Part shown: piece by piece, positions 27,330-36,472 of the stretch | Layout: each line of letters begins with the position of its first letter | Position numbering within the stretch: position 1 is the first letter of the stretch | Assembly (NCBI GenBank): GCA_015665415.1 | Contig: JADFAE010000010.1 | Span: 372,001 to 436,000, forward strand | DNA: 64,000 nucleotides | Reading direction: 5' to 3' | From: Roseobacter sp. | GTDB lineage: Bacteria; Pseudomonadota; Alphaproteobacteria; Rhodobacterales; Rhodobacteraceae | Position numbers and translations under genes: made by a program | Notes under the pieces: generated by a model | Seen by the model: the letters and a program-made list of their open reading frames with translations, nothing else | Told to the model about the DNA's origin: nothing | The model's database searches: none

Positions 27330-29078
27330 TTAAAGCGCGTAAACCAAATTCAGCAGCGCCTGGTTGATCTTGGTAAGTGCATTGAGCTGGAGGGTTTTGA
27401 CCCCCAGCATTCCACCGCCCGATTTGCATTGGGAGTTGAATTTGTCACCTTCATCCACAAACCCTTCTGCAGCTGGGCAAACAACATATCCCGCTTCGGA
27501 TGAGTATCCAGATCTGGTTTTGACAGAGGCCTGAAGCGAGCGGCCCTCGCCCGGCTGCAAAACAATGTTAAAGGTATCCCGGTGTGGTTCACCGCTGTCC
27601 ACACTCGACGTCAATACAAGCGCATACTCTAGCGCCAGTTCGCAGTTGTTGTTCACGGATGCCACAGCGTAGGCCCCGTTGTACATGGAAACAAGCATCG
27701 AACACTCATCGCCCCGTTGCAGCGCGTTGCGATAGGCTTCTATCGGGACCAATTTCCTGCGCGCCGCACTCAAGGTTTGATCAATGCTGCTAAGGTCAGA
27801 CCGGATAGCGGACATATGGCTCGCCACCTGCTGCTCTGTCTGTTTTCCAAATTTTGCGGGGTTTGCGCTTGCCCGTCGGTTCAGGGCAACTGCCAGATCG
27901 TCCATCAATCTCTCACGCAGCTCTGCTGCATCTTCCCACTCATCTCTTTTGAGGCGTGACTGAGTGGCGGGATCAAGACTGTATTCCTCCACTCCGAACT
28001 TTGCGACATCATAGAGAAAACGCGCGGTCTCCGTTACGCGCATATCGTAGGCATCAGGAAAGTTGGGGGCCGTTTCTTCAAGGTAGCGCAACATTCGAAG
28101 CCTGCGGTCTGCGCCTAGGGAAAAGTAGTGATAGCTCAATCCTGACGACACTCTTTCAATGTCTTTGAAATACATTCTGGCGGAGTAATACTTCCCCATA
28201 CCAGCGCCGTCACCTCCGGCCTCGATTGAGTTCTCATAGTACGCGCGTGCCATGATCTGTTGCTTGGCGACGCCCGTTCCAGTTTCATACATATGACCCA
28301 AATACGCCCAGGCATAGGCATTGCCAAGCTCTCCTGCCTTCACAAAGAGAGGCTCCGCCCTGCTCTTCTGCATGGGATCCTTGGCATGAAACGCGTAATA
28401 TTGCCCAAGAAACAATAGCGATCTCGCGTGGTTGGCCTGGCTTGGACGTGCCAACAGTTCGGCAGCTTTGGGCCAGTCTTTTGGCGTGTTGAAATCGCCC
28501 TCAATATAGCCAATTGCCAGCCAATAGGTGGCCAGAACATGGCCTGCGTCGGCCGCCAGTTCAAAGAATTTTTCGTGGTTGGCAGGATCTGATTTCACAT
28601 AATAGGCCCGCCCCAGGGCAAAGGCATATTTGGGATCACCGGATTTGAACGCCTCAAGACATGTGGCTATTGCCTCATCAACATGCCCCCTGATCGTAAC
28701 GGATGAAACACCGGGAAACGTGCTGGCCTCATCCTCGGGATGGGCCGCCAACTCCTCGCAGCGGTCCCCCGACGGATTATTTTGAGGCCTCCTGCCTTTG
28801 GCACCTTCGGCGGTCAGCTCGGCACTGGGGCCCCGATCAGATCCGGCAGAACCGCCCAGTTCTGCGATCTGGATCTGCGCCAGCGGCGCAAAACTGCCAT
28901 CTGGATACGCATCAAGATAGGCCTGCAGCATCTTTACGTTGCCGGAATTGCCCACCGACTGCCAGAACGCCAGTTCAGTCGCATCCGCCGCCGGTTGTTG
29001 CGCGTAACCTGCAGGGGCGCACAGACCCATGGCCGCCGAGAGAACCCCGCCCAGCACCCAAGATTTCAAGCGTCCCAT
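27330..29078 (-). CDS. Secreted Sel1-repeat protein
   Basis: 582 residues with a signal peptide (MGRLKSWVLGGVLSAAMGLCAPAGYA). After it comes ELAFWQSVGNSGNVKMLQAYL-DAYPDGSFAPLA, a short tetratricopeptide-like motif seen in many caspase-like and Sel1 proteins of proteobacteria. Residues about 150-340 hold several Sel1-like repeats (KYAFALGRAYYVKSD, ATYWLAIGYIEGD, AYAWAYLGHMYETGTGVAK). The C-terminal 200 residues are a separate region I do not recognise, with CSMLVSMYNG and a CPAAEGF segment. Probably a periplasmic scaffold. GGAG precedes the ATG at 29078; an upstream ATG lacks signal-peptide logic. Base composition is less GC-rich than average here. Confidence 0.8.
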   Translation of the reverse strand: MGRLKSWVLGGVLSAAMGLCAPAGYAQQPAADATELAFWQSVGNSGNVKMLQAYLDAYPDGSFAPLAQIQIAELGGSAGSDRGPSAELTAEGAKGRRPQNNPSGDRCEELAAHPEDEASTFPGVSSVTIRGHVDEAIATCLEAFKSGDPKYAFALGRAYYVKSDPANHEKFFELAADAGHVLATYWLAIGYIEGDFNTPKDWPKAAELLARPSQANHARSLLFLGQYYAFHAKDPMQKSRAEPLFVKAGELGNAYAWAYLGHMYETGTGVAKQQIMARAYYENSIEAGGDGAGMGKYYSARMYFKDIERVSSGLSYHYFSLGADRRLRMLRYLEETAPNFPDAYDMRVTETARFLYDVAKFGVEEYSLDPATQSRLKRDEWEDAAELRERLMDDLAVALNRRASANPAKFGKQTEQQVASHMSAIRSDLSSIDQTLSAARRKLVPIEAYRNALQRGDECSMLVSMYNGAYAVASVNNNCELALEYALVLTSSVDSGEPHRDTFNIVLQPGEGRSLQASVKTRSGYSSEAGYVVCPAAEGFVDEGDKFNSQCKSGGGMLGVKTLQLNALTKINQALLNLVYAL

Positions 29079-29222
29079 GTAAGCTCCATTTTCACTTATA
29101 TTATTGCGAACGGCGCCAACAGATCTGAACGATCCCCGGCACATCTCCCCTCATCCCCAAACACCTGCAGCCAACAGCGAGACCCGGTCCTGTGTCAAGA
29201 GAGACAGCACCTCAGGTTGTTC

Positions 29223-29927
29223 TCAAACCGTCTGATTTGGCGCATCTTCTGCCCGAGGGTCTTCTTCCCAGCTATAGGCCCAATGTTTCAGCCCCTCGCC
29301 GCCCGCCTCGGTCAGCTGATAGATGCCCTTTGCCACCTTCTCGAACCAGCCGTAATGATTGCGCGCCATCAAGGCAGTTGCTTTCTCCACGCCGGTGGCT
29401 TTGGCCACCTCGAATCCTTTGGTAGGGCCGGCCTCTGCCAGATGTGCAGCACAGCGCAGCGCGTCCTGGCGGTAGGCGGTGACGATGCCGTGACGGGTTG
29501 CCCCCCCGGCATTGGGGTCCCCCTGCAGGCGCTGAAACTCACGCAGCAATTTGGCTTGCCGCTTTTTGGATTTGCGCGGCGCATAGGGGCCGGGATCGCA
29601 GTGCACCTCGGCCCTGCCATCCGCCAGCACTGTAATCAGCCCCAATCCCAGCCGACGGCACATGGCCAGATTGTCCTTGAGCATACGGCGCGCCTGCCGC
29701 CCCTTGGGCTTGGGCACTGCAATATAGACCAGATCCGTCACCGATTGGCGCGCAATGGCCTGATGAAACAGCGCCAGCGAAAACCGCAGTTTCAGCTCCA
29801 CAATCACCGGGTCCTCATCGCCGCGCCGCGCCATGACATCCACGGCCCCCACTTCGCCCTTGACCTCATAGCCTTGGGCCTCGAGCAGGGTCTTCACCGG
29901 CGGGTATAACTGATCTTCACGCTCCAT
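29223..29927 (-). CDS. DUF2161 family protein, PD-(D/E)XK nuclease-like
   Basis: 234 residues. The N-terminal half (LYPPVKTLLEAQGYEVKGEVGAVDVMARRGDEDPVIVELKLRF...) shows the D...E-x-K pattern of the PD-(D/E)XK phosphodiesterase fold (Asp near 30, ELK near 44-46), as noted for DUF2161. The second half contains a basic stretch (APRKSKKRQAKLLREFQRL) and a winged-helix-like end (ATGVEKATALMARNHYGWFEKVAKGIYQLTEAG). Role unknown; DNA repair is a reasonable guess. It is upstream of the Sel1 gene on the same strand with a gap of about 145 bases. Confidence 0.85.
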   Translation of the reverse strand: MEREDQLYPPVKTLLEAQGYEVKGEVGAVDVMARRGDEDPVIVELKLRFSLALFHQAIARQSVTDLVYIAVPKPKGRQARRMLKDNLAMCRRLGLGLITVLADGRAEVHCDPGPYAPRKSKKRQAKLLREFQRLQGDPNAGGATRHGIVTAYRQDALRCAAHLAEAGPTKGFEVAKATGVEKATALMARNHYGWFEKVAKGIYQLTEAGGEGLKHWAYSWEEDPRAEDAPNQTV

Positions 29928-30039
29928 AAGCGCGACCTTAGGCCCGCCACCCGCAAAACAAAAGAGCGCCCCGCCGGATCAAAACAATTGCAGCGCAGCA
30001 GAGACACGCATAGCGTGCGGTTCATCAACAGGAGTATTC

Positions 30040-31020
30040 ATGCGCCTTCTTATTATCCTTTGCCTACTTTGCCTTCCCACCCTTTCCCAGGCTGCCTGCA
30101 AAGGCACCGACCTGCGCCAATCGCTGTCAGAGACGGATCGAGCCTGGATTGACAACAAGGTGTCCGAGATCCCCTTTGCCAAGGGCAACCATTGGATCGC
30201 GACGCGCGGCAACCGCCGGATCCATATTGTTGGCACCATGCACTACAATGATCCGCGGATGCAGCCTATCACTCAGAGGCTGGCACCTGTTGTGGAGGAC
30301 GCAGAAGTTCTGCTGATGGAATCCAGCCTTGCCGACAAGGCGGCCTTTGAAGCCGAGCTTCCGCGCCGCACGGACCTCATAATGATCAACGAAGGCCCTT
30401 CTTTGATTGACCGCATGTCCGAAAAAGAATGGGCGGACCTTGCCGCCCTTGCCAATCGACGTGGCCTGCCCTCTTGGATTGCGGCAAAGATGCGGCCTTG
30501 GCTTCTGGCGACCACTCTGTCGGTTCCGCCCTGTGTCAAGATTGACCCCAAACGCCTGGAGGGCTTGGACATGCGCCTTGGGAAAATCGCTCTGGCCGCC
30601 GGGGTGCCGATGCAGTCGCTGGAGGATACGATGTCTGTCATCGAAACCATGAATGCCGATCCTTTAGAGAAACAGATTCGTGAAATGACTGCGACCATGG
30701 CTTTGATGGGCGGAAGCGAAGACGACCACTTTACGTTGAGAGAAGGCTATTTCGAAGAGCGGATAGCCGAGGTTCTGGCTCTCAGCGAGTTGCGTGCCCT
30801 GCAAAAGGCCGAACTGCCCCGAAAAGAGATTCAAGCCATTTGGAACCATGCAATTGAGGCCTTGCTGGACGAGCGCAACCGATCCTGGGTGCCGGTGATC
30901 GAGGCCACGACTGGTGATCACCTCGTCATCGCAGTAGGCGCAGCTCACCTGCCCGGAGAAAACGGCGTGCTCAATCTGTTGCAGGAACAGGGCTACCAGC
31001 TACAGCGCGCCCAGTTCTGA
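30040..31020 (+). CDS. TraB/GumN family protein, first of a tandem pair
   Basis: 326 residues with a signal peptide (MRLLIILCLLCLPTLSQA, then a Cys that could be a lipobox-like site but the context AAC is loose). TraB/GumN marks: HIVGTMHYNDPRM near residue 65, and VIAVGAAHLPGENGVLNLLQEQGY at the C-terminus; both hold the conserved GxxH motifs. The family has a Tiki-like metalloprotease fold; activity of bacterial members is unproven. The next gene is a clear paralogue (same ACxGTDLRQ start, FAKGNHWIA / FAQGNHWIA), so a local duplication is likely. Confidence 0.9.
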   Translation: MRLLIILCLLCLPTLSQAACKGTDLRQSLSETDRAWIDNKVSEIPFAKGNHWIATRGNRRIHIVGTMHYNDPRMQPITQRLAPVVEDAEVLLMESSLADKAAFEAELPRRTDLIMINEGPSLIDRMSEKEWADLAALANRRGLPSWIAAKMRPWLLATTLSVPPCVKIDPKRLEGLDMRLGKIALAAGVPMQSLEDTMSVIETMNADPLEKQIREMTATMALMGGSEDDHFTLREGYFEERIAEVLALSELRALQKAELPRKEIQAIWNHAIEALLDERNRSWVPVIEATTGDHLVIAVGAAHLPGENGVLNLLQEQGYQLQRAQF

Positions 31021-31163
31021 AGACAGCTCCCCTGCGGCCGCGCATCTGGGGGGGGCTTCGCAAATCAGTGGTTGGTTTTTGCTGCAGCGCGCTATCCTAA
31101 TGTATTGAGGGTCTTGGAAAGCGAAACCCTCAACCGCCCAAAATGATTTAACTGGATCCATTC

Positions 31164-32165
31164 ATGTTGCGTCTTTTCCCTTTTCTGTTTCTCTGCCTTG
31201 CCGCCCCCCTGTTTCCCTCGGTGGTGCAGGCCGCCTGCTCCGGCACGGACCTGCGCCAGCATCTTTCCCCACAGACCGCGGCGCGGCTGGAACAGGCCGT
31301 TGCCGCCGTTCCCTTTGCCCAAGGAAACCACTGGATCGCACAGCGCGGCGATCAGAGCATCCATGTCATTGGCACCATGCATCTGGGAGATGGGCGCATG
31401 CATCGGGTGATGCGCCAACTGCGCCCTTTGATCCTGTCCTCCGATCTGGTCTTTCTCGAACAGCTCCCGACAAACACCCCCGACACTCCGCAGGACCTCA
31501 TAGAGACCTTCCAACATCAGTTTGTCATGCCACGCGGCAAGCGGCTTGATCAGCTTTTGCCTGCCAAAAGTTGGGAAGCCGTCAGTTTGCAAGCCCGCAA
31601 CATGGGGATCAAAAGAGAGGTCGCCCCATTCCTTCAACCCTGGGTCTATTCAATGCGCCTGCGCTCTTCAACATGTGGCCCGCGCGGTTTGACCAGCCCG
31701 CGCGGCCTGGACGAACGCATTCGCCGCTTCTCTTTGAAAAGAGCCATCCCCCTGGCGGCGCTGGAACAGCCCGGGGACGGGCTGCGGGCCTTCTCTGGCC
31801 GCCCGATCAAGGATCAGCTGCGGTTACTGGATTTGAACCTGCGCAACTCCTTTTCCGACAATGATCTGGCGGTGACGCGGCGGGAGGCCTATTTCGATGA
31901 GAACCTCACCGAGGGCTGGATCCTCACAAGCTGGAAACGCACAGAGGCCGCAGGCAAGAATAGCGCCTTGCTCAGGCGCCTGGATGCGCAGCTCAATCAA
32001 CGTCTGCATGACCAAAGAAACAAAGCCTGGATGCCGGTTTTGCGCAGCCGTCAGGAAAAGACCATTCTGGTGGCTGTTGGGGCTGCGCATCTTCCTGGCC
32101 GAAACGGAATTCTGAACCTGCTGCGACGCCAGGGCTACAGTCTGCACAGAGCCCAATTTCGCTAG
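31164..32165 (+). CDS. TraB/GumN family protein, second of a tandem pair
   Basis: 333 residues, signal peptide MLRLFPFLFLCLAAPLFPSVVQA, then the same CSGTDLRQHLSPQ start as its neighbour. GxxH motifs: HVIGTMHLGDGRMHRVM and VAVGAAHLPGRNGILNLLRRQGY. The middle has diverged: it has an extra Cys (SSTCGPRG) and lacks the acidic EDTMSVIETM segment in the first copy. It starts 143 bases after the first copy on the same strand. Probably periplasmic. Function unknown. Confidence 0.9.
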   Translation: MLRLFPFLFLCLAAPLFPSVVQAACSGTDLRQHLSPQTAARLEQAVAAVPFAQGNHWIAQRGDQSIHVIGTMHLGDGRMHRVMRQLRPLILSSDLVFLEQLPTNTPDTPQDLIETFQHQFVMPRGKRLDQLLPAKSWEAVSLQARNMGIKREVAPFLQPWVYSMRLRSSTCGPRGLTSPRGLDERIRRFSLKRAIPLAALEQPGDGLRAFSGRPIKDQLRLLDLNLRNSFSDNDLAVTRREAYFDENLTEGWILTSWKRTEAAGKNSALLRRLDAQLNQRLHDQRNKAWMPVLRSRQEKTILVAVGAAHLPGRNGILNLLRRQGYSLHRAQFR

Positions 32166-32261
32166 ACCCCGTGTGATTGCCGCAGCGCGGCACAGGTGGG
32201 GTGACAAGTCGTTCCCCGGGGCCTATAAGGCGCGCAAACTCCCCTAAGTTCACAGGATAGC

Positions 32262-33185
32262 ATGATGACCGTCCAAGTTTTTGGCCACAAATCCCCCGAC
32301 ACCGATTCCACCGGCTCGCCCCTGATCTGGGCCTGGTACCTGAACGAGATCAAAGGCACCGCAGCCGAAGCCGTGCTGCTGGGGGAACCCAATACCGAGG
32401 CCGCATTTGTGGTCGAGAAATGGGGCGTGGACAGGCCCGCGATCAAAACCGAGTTTGCCGCAGGATCGCAGGCCGTCATCGTCGACACCAACAACCCGGC
32501 GGAGCTGCCCGCAAACGTCAATGATCTGGACGTGCTGGCGATCATCGACCACCACAAGCTGGTTGGCGGCCTGGAAACCAAAGGCCCCATCGATATCACC
32601 ATCCGGCCCCTGGCCTGCACCGCCACCATCATGCATGATCTGATGGGGGACGACGCCGACAAGATGCCCGACACCATCAAGGGTCTGATGCTGTCCTGCA
32701 TCCTCTCCGACACGCTGGAATTCCGCTCGCCCACCACCACCGATCAGGACAAGGCCCTGGCCGAAAAGCTGGCCGCAGAGCTGAACCTGGATCTGGGGGC
32801 CTATGCCGCCGAGATGTTTGCCGCCAAATCCGATGTCTCTGCCTTCTCCGATGCTGAATTGATCCGCATGGACAGCAAAGAATACGAAGTCGACGGCACC
32901 AAGTTCCGCGTCTCGGTGCTGGAAACCACCGCCCCTGAAATCCCGCTGGGTCGCAAGGCCAGCCTGATGGACAGCTTTGCAGCGGTTCAGGACGAAGATG
33001 GCGTCGATCAGGTGCTGCTGTTTGTGGTCGACATCCTGAAAGAGGAAGCCACCCTGCTGGTGCCCAATGATCTGGTCAAAACCGTCGCCGAGAAAAGCTT
33101 TGGCGCCACTGTCGACGGCGACGCCGTGGTTCTGCCCGGCATCATGTCGCGCAAAAAGCAGATCATTCCGAACCTCAAGGTCTGA
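32262..33185 (+). CDS. ppaC: Manganese-dependent inorganic pyrophosphatase (family II)
   Basis: 307 residues of the DHH superfamily; hydrolyses pyrophosphate with Mn or Co. Seen: the metal-binding VFGHKSPDTDSTGSP (about 5-20), VDTNNPAELP, the DHHK motif near residue 98 and the C-terminal substrate-binding SRKKQIIPNL. All catalytic motifs are intact. Length is normal for the PpaC group. The first two codons are both Met. A terminator follows at once. Confidence 0.97.
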   Translation: MMTVQVFGHKSPDTDSTGSPLIWAWYLNEIKGTAAEAVLLGEPNTEAAFVVEKWGVDRPAIKTEFAAGSQAVIVDTNNPAELPANVNDLDVLAIIDHHKLVGGLETKGPIDITIRPLACTATIMHDLMGDDADKMPDTIKGLMLSCILSDTLEFRSPTTTDQDKALAEKLAAELNLDLGAYAAEMFAAKSDVSAFSDAELIRMDSKEYEVDGTKFRVSVLETTAPEIPLGRKASLMDSFAAVQDEDGVDQVLLFVVDILKEEATLLVPNDLVKTVAEKSFGATVDGDAVVLPGIMSRKKQIIPNLKV

Positions 33186-33216
33186 TTGGCCTGACAATCA
33201 GTCGAAAAATTACGAT

Positions 33217-33240
33217 GGGCACCCAAATGGGTGCCCTTTT
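33217..33240 (+). terminator. Terminator after the pyrophosphatase gene
   Basis: Perfect 8-base stem GGGCACCC / GGGTGCCC with a 4-base loop, followed by TTTT. It lies 31 bases after the stop. Confidence 0.9.
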
Positions 33241-33310
33241 GCGTGGCGCAGTCGAACCTCCTCGAACACCATTGCCCCCCTCCACGGGCCATCCCCCAAG
33301 CACAGGATCA

Positions 33311-33712
33311 TCAAACCGGCGGAAAGCCCTCAAAACTGGGCAGATCTTCCGGGATAAAATGAAAACTCTGCTTCTCGGCGACGTAGATAGCCGCTTTGGG
33401 CCCCTTGTAGGCCGCTGGTTCGTCCAGGGTCCCTACCTTGACCATCACCAAATCCAACCCGTCGCGGCGACTTGCAACCTGTGTACCACAACAGCTGCAG
33501 AACTCACGGGTGGCAACGGTATCCTCTCCCGGCTTGCGATAGCTCTTCGGCTCTCCTGTGTCATAGGCAAAGCCCTGTGCAGGAACTGCCATAAATACGT
33601 TGGCCGCCCCGCCGGCAAAACTCTGGCAAGCGCGGCAATGACATTGCGCCTTGAATACCGGTCTACCCGTGATCTCATAGCGCAGCGCGCCGCAATAACA
33701 ACCACCCTTCAT
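33311..33712 (-). CDS. GFA family (glutathione-dependent formaldehyde-activating-like) zinc protein
   Basis: 133 residues with the two-zinc cysteine pattern of the GFA family: GGCYCGALRYEI (Cys 4 and 6), CHCRACQSFAG (Cys 25, 27 and 30 region) and EFCSCCGTQVA. The prototype was named for glutathione-formaldehyde adduct formation, but most members have no known substrate. The start is MKGGCYCG; longer upstream frame overlaps the divergent regulator and is unlike the family. It is divergent from the GlxA-type regulator, 93 bases apart, and may be controlled by it. Confidence 0.92.
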   Translation of the reverse strand: MKGGCYCGALRYEITGRPVFKAQCHCRACQSFAGGAANVFMAVPAQGFAYDTGEPKSYRKPGEDTVATREFCSCCGTQVASRRDGLDLVMVKVGTLDEPAAYKGPKAAIYVAEKQSFHFIPEDLPSFEGFPPV

Positions 33713-33805
33713 CGTCAGTCTCCTTGAGCAAATGCCTTCAGGCTGGACGCAGATCACGCCAAAGGCTAGTGTCAGATATGACATCATTAGGGTTATATCT
33801 GACAA

Positions 33806-34723
33806 ATGGCTTCGATCAGGACTGTCATATTGCATCCCAAACCCTGCCAGCCCTCGAGTTTGGCTATAGCAGAGGAAGTCTTGCAAACAGCAAACCGGCT
33901 GGCCCAGCACCGCGGCAGCACAGCTCCCTTTGAAATTTCGGTACGTCCTCCCGCCCAGGTCCCAAAGATGGCGGACCTAATTATCCTACCTGGACTCGGG
34001 CTTAGTACGCCTCGTGAACTTCGAGATTGCGCCAATACTGATGAGTTTGAGATATTGGTTGCCTGTCTTCAACGCCGTCGAAAGTCAGGGGCCACACTGG
34101 CAGGAGTTTGCTCCGGCCTCTATGCGGTGGGTCGAGCTGGACTGCTCGACGGTCAGCGCGCCACTTGTCCCTGGTGGCTGGAACCTTTCTTTCAACAAGA
34201 ATTTCCACGGGCCAAAATATCTGCCCAGGACATGATCTTGGATCAGGGCCATCTGATCACTGGTGGAGCAGCCTTTTCTCAAATCGACTTGATGCTGCAT
34301 CTGGTGGAACGCTTTGTCGGCCAGGCTGTGTTTGAAGACTGCCGCCGGTATCTCATGGCCGACCAACGTCCTAGCCAAGGCCCTTATGTCTCAGTTTCCG
34401 CGCTGATTGCCGCGGATCCGCAGCTGCAAAAAGCTGAGCTGTTTGTGCGACGCAACATCGGGTCGACCTTAACGATTCCGGATCTAGCGGCAGCCTCAGG
34501 GTTGGGAGCGCGCACGTTTTCCCGCCGACTGAAGACAAAAGCAAATCTTACCCCCATTGGTTTTCTGCAAGACTTACGCATTTCCGAGGCCATTCGACTG
34601 GCCCAGACCAGCCAGTCTACCACGGAAGAAATCGCCCATCACGTCGGATATAGTGATGCATCTGCCCTGCGGCGCCTGATTGCCAGAAAAATGGGACGTG
34701 GCTTGGACAGTTTTCGGCAATAG
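33806..34723 (+). CDS. GlxA-type AraC-family transcriptional regulator
   Basis: 305 residues. The N-terminal domain (about 1-185) is DJ-1/PfpI-like: LIILPGLGLSTPRE, then GATLAGVCSGLYAVGRAGLLDG with Cys at the nucleophile elbow, and LITGGAAFSQIDLMLHLV. The C-terminal domain has the paired helix-turn-helix of AraC proteins: LTIPDLAAASGLGARTFSRRLK and TTEEIAHHVGYSDASALRRLIARK. It is divergent from the GFA gene. Ligand unknown. Confidence 0.93.
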   Translation: MASIRTVILHPKPCQPSSLAIAEEVLQTANRLAQHRGSTAPFEISVRPPAQVPKMADLIILPGLGLSTPRELRDCANTDEFEILVACLQRRRKSGATLAGVCSGLYAVGRAGLLDGQRATCPWWLEPFFQQEFPRAKISAQDMILDQGHLITGGAAFSQIDLMLHLVERFVGQAVFEDCRRYLMADQRPSQGPYVSVSALIAADPQLQKAELFVRRNIGSTLTIPDLAAASGLGARTFSRRLKTKANLTPIGFLQDLRISEAIRLAQTSQSTTEEIAHHVGYSDASALRRLIARKMGRGLDSFRQ

Positions 34724-34800
34724 CGGGGCTGCGGGATGGTCAAGCCAAGCGTCATAGGCCATACATCCACTAAAATCGCTCTTTGCCAAAGATGGATCCA

Positions 34801-35676
34801 ATGACCCAGATCATCACTGCCCTCTCAGAAGTCTCCGATCGTTATCAGGCGCTTTTTGTTGACCTCTGGGGCTGTGTCCACAATGGCATCACCGCCTTCC
34901 CAGATGCTGTCGCTGCGCTGCAGGGTTATCGCGCCCGGGGCGGCAAGGTGGTGCTGGTCACCAACTCACCAAAGCCACGCGCCGGGGTGGCCAGCCAATT
35001 GTCCCAGTTCGGTGTGCCCGCAGATGCCTATGACACCATTGCCACCTCTGGCGACAGCGCCCGTTCCGCCATGTTCACCGGTGCAGTGGGCAACAAGGTC
35101 TACTTCATGGGCGAGTGGCAACGCGATGCCGGTTTCTTTGAACCGCTGCATGTGATCCACGATCCGGTCGAGATCACCCGCACTCCTCTGGCCGAGGCCC
35201 AGGGCATTGTCTGCTGCGGTCCTTTTGACACCATGGCCGACCCCGATGTGAACCGCGCCGACTTCCTCTACGCCAAACAGAAAGGCATGAAGCTGCTTTG
35301 CGCCAACCCCGACATCATCGTTGATCGCGGCGAGACCCGAGAATGGTGTGCCGGTGCCCTGGCGCGGCTCTATACCGAAATGGGCGGCGAAAGCCTCTAC
35401 TTTGGCAAGCCGCATCCCCCGATCTATGATCTCGCCCGCCGTCGCCTTGCTGAACTGGGCAGCGATATTGCCGATGGCGACATCCTGGCCATCGGCGATG
35501 GGCCCCACACCGACATTGTCGGCGCCATGGGAGAGGGCATCGATTCCCTCTTTATCACCGGCGGACTGGCGGCGGCTGAGACAAAAACATCGGTCCAGCC
35601 CGATCCCGCAGCGCTCGCGGCCTATCTGAAACAAGAACAATCCGCGCCCAGCTACAGTATCGGGTTCCTGCGCTAA
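34801..35676 (+). CDS. TIGR01459-family HAD-type hydrolase
   Basis: 291 residues, HAD superfamily class IIA (NagD-like). Seen: the nucleophile motif FVDLWGCVHNGI (Asp near 21, with Trp in place of the second Asp-x-Asp residue, as is usual in this group), the VLVTNSPKPR motif II, the cap region, YFGKPHPPIYDLA and LAIGDGPHTDIVGA for motifs III-IV. Substrate unknown. I chose the ATG at 34801, where family members start (MTQIIxxLxExxxRY); ATG at 34792 and TTG at 34783 are in frame alternatives. It opens a cluster HAD-MaoC-ribF, though a terminator separates it from the next gene. Confidence 0.9.
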   Translation: MTQIITALSEVSDRYQALFVDLWGCVHNGITAFPDAVAALQGYRARGGKVVLVTNSPKPRAGVASQLSQFGVPADAYDTIATSGDSARSAMFTGAVGNKVYFMGEWQRDAGFFEPLHVIHDPVEITRTPLAEAQGIVCCGPFDTMADPDVNRADFLYAKQKGMKLLCANPDIIVDRGETREWCAGALARLYTEMGGESLYFGKPHPPIYDLARRRLAELGSDIADGDILAIGDGPHTDIVGAMGEGIDSLFITGGLAAAETKTSVQPDPAALAAYLKQEQSAPSYSIGFLR

Positions 35677-35720
35677 ACATCTGGCAACTCATTATTTTTA
35701 AATACTAAAGCTAGAAACTC

Positions 35721-35753
35721 AAAAAACGGCGAGAGCATGGCTTTCGCCGTTTT
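35721..35753 (+). terminator. Terminator after the HAD hydrolase gene
   Basis: AAAACGGCGA pairs with TCGCCGTTTT around an 11-base loop, ending in TTTT. It lies 45 bases past the stop. Confidence 0.85.
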
Positions 35754-35918
35754 CATATGCTGCGACCGGCCTTCCCCCAGTTTTGCACAGGCTAAAGTTG
35801 TGGATCAGAAACTCCTTGATTTTCTGCACCTGCAAAGTAATAAAGTTGCAAAAGCGAGCAGATCAACGCTCGAAAGTTTCAATGGAACCTCGGCAGGGGC
35901 GATCTTATGGAGGGTCAA

Positions 35919-36362
35919 ATGTTGGACAACATGCCACGCGGAACCATCTGCATCGAAGACATCGAAATGGGCATGACCCGCTATGTCCGCAAAGTGATCA
36001 CCGATGAAGACATCGAGATGTTCTCTCAGGTTTCCACCGACCGCAATCCTGTGCATCTGGATGATGACTACGCCCAGGATACCATCTTTCAGGGTCGCAT
36101 TGCCCATGGCATGCTCACCGCCGGGCTGATCTCGGCCGTTATCGGCGAGCAGCTGCCGGGCCATGGCACCATCTACATGAGCCAGTCGCTGAAATTCCTC
36201 GCCCCGGTGCGCCCCGGCGATCTGGTGCTGGCCGAAGTCGAGGTAACCGACATCGTTATCGACAAGCGCCGGGTCAAGCTGGATTGCCGCTGCATGGTCG
36301 ACGGCAAGAAAGTCCTGATCGGCGAAGCCATGGTCATGGCCCCTTCGCGCAAGTTCGACTAA
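35919..36362 (+). CDS. MaoC-like dehydratase (hot-dog fold)
   Basis: 147 residues. Hydratase 2 marks: QVSTDRNPVHLDDDYAQDT with the catalytic Asp and His, FQGRIAHGMLTAGLISAVIG, and FLAPVRPGDLVLAEVEV. Such enzymes hydrate enoyl-CoA or enoyl-ACP; the physiological substrate is unknown. The ATG at 35919 has GGAGG five bases ahead; another ATG 12 bases up (35907) overlaps that ribosome site and is rejected. ribF follows after about 110 bases. Confidence 0.93.
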   Translation: MLDNMPRGTICIEDIEMGMTRYVRKVITDEDIEMFSQVSTDRNPVHLDDDYAQDTIFQGRIAHGMLTAGLISAVIGEQLPGHGTIYMSQSLKFLAPVRPGDLVLAEVEVTDIVIDKRRVKLDCRCMVDGKKVLIGEAMVMAPSRKFD

Positions 36363-36472
36363 GTCCCGACCTCGCGCTGATCGCGGCGCGGCTGCCCCTC
36401 TGCAACCTGCTGCAGCAGCCGCCTGCAATCGGGCGCTTGCAAGCCCTCCCCTTGGACGCTAGGCAGGGCCCC

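Noticed and set aside
27106-27333. 75-codon plus-strand frame upstream of groES
   Set aside because: Runs through the CIRCE element and promoter of groESL and has no protein-like pattern.
34783-34800. TTG or earlier ATG start for the HAD hydrolase
   Set aside because: Adds up to six residues without a better ribosome site; the family N-terminus begins at the ATG at 34801.
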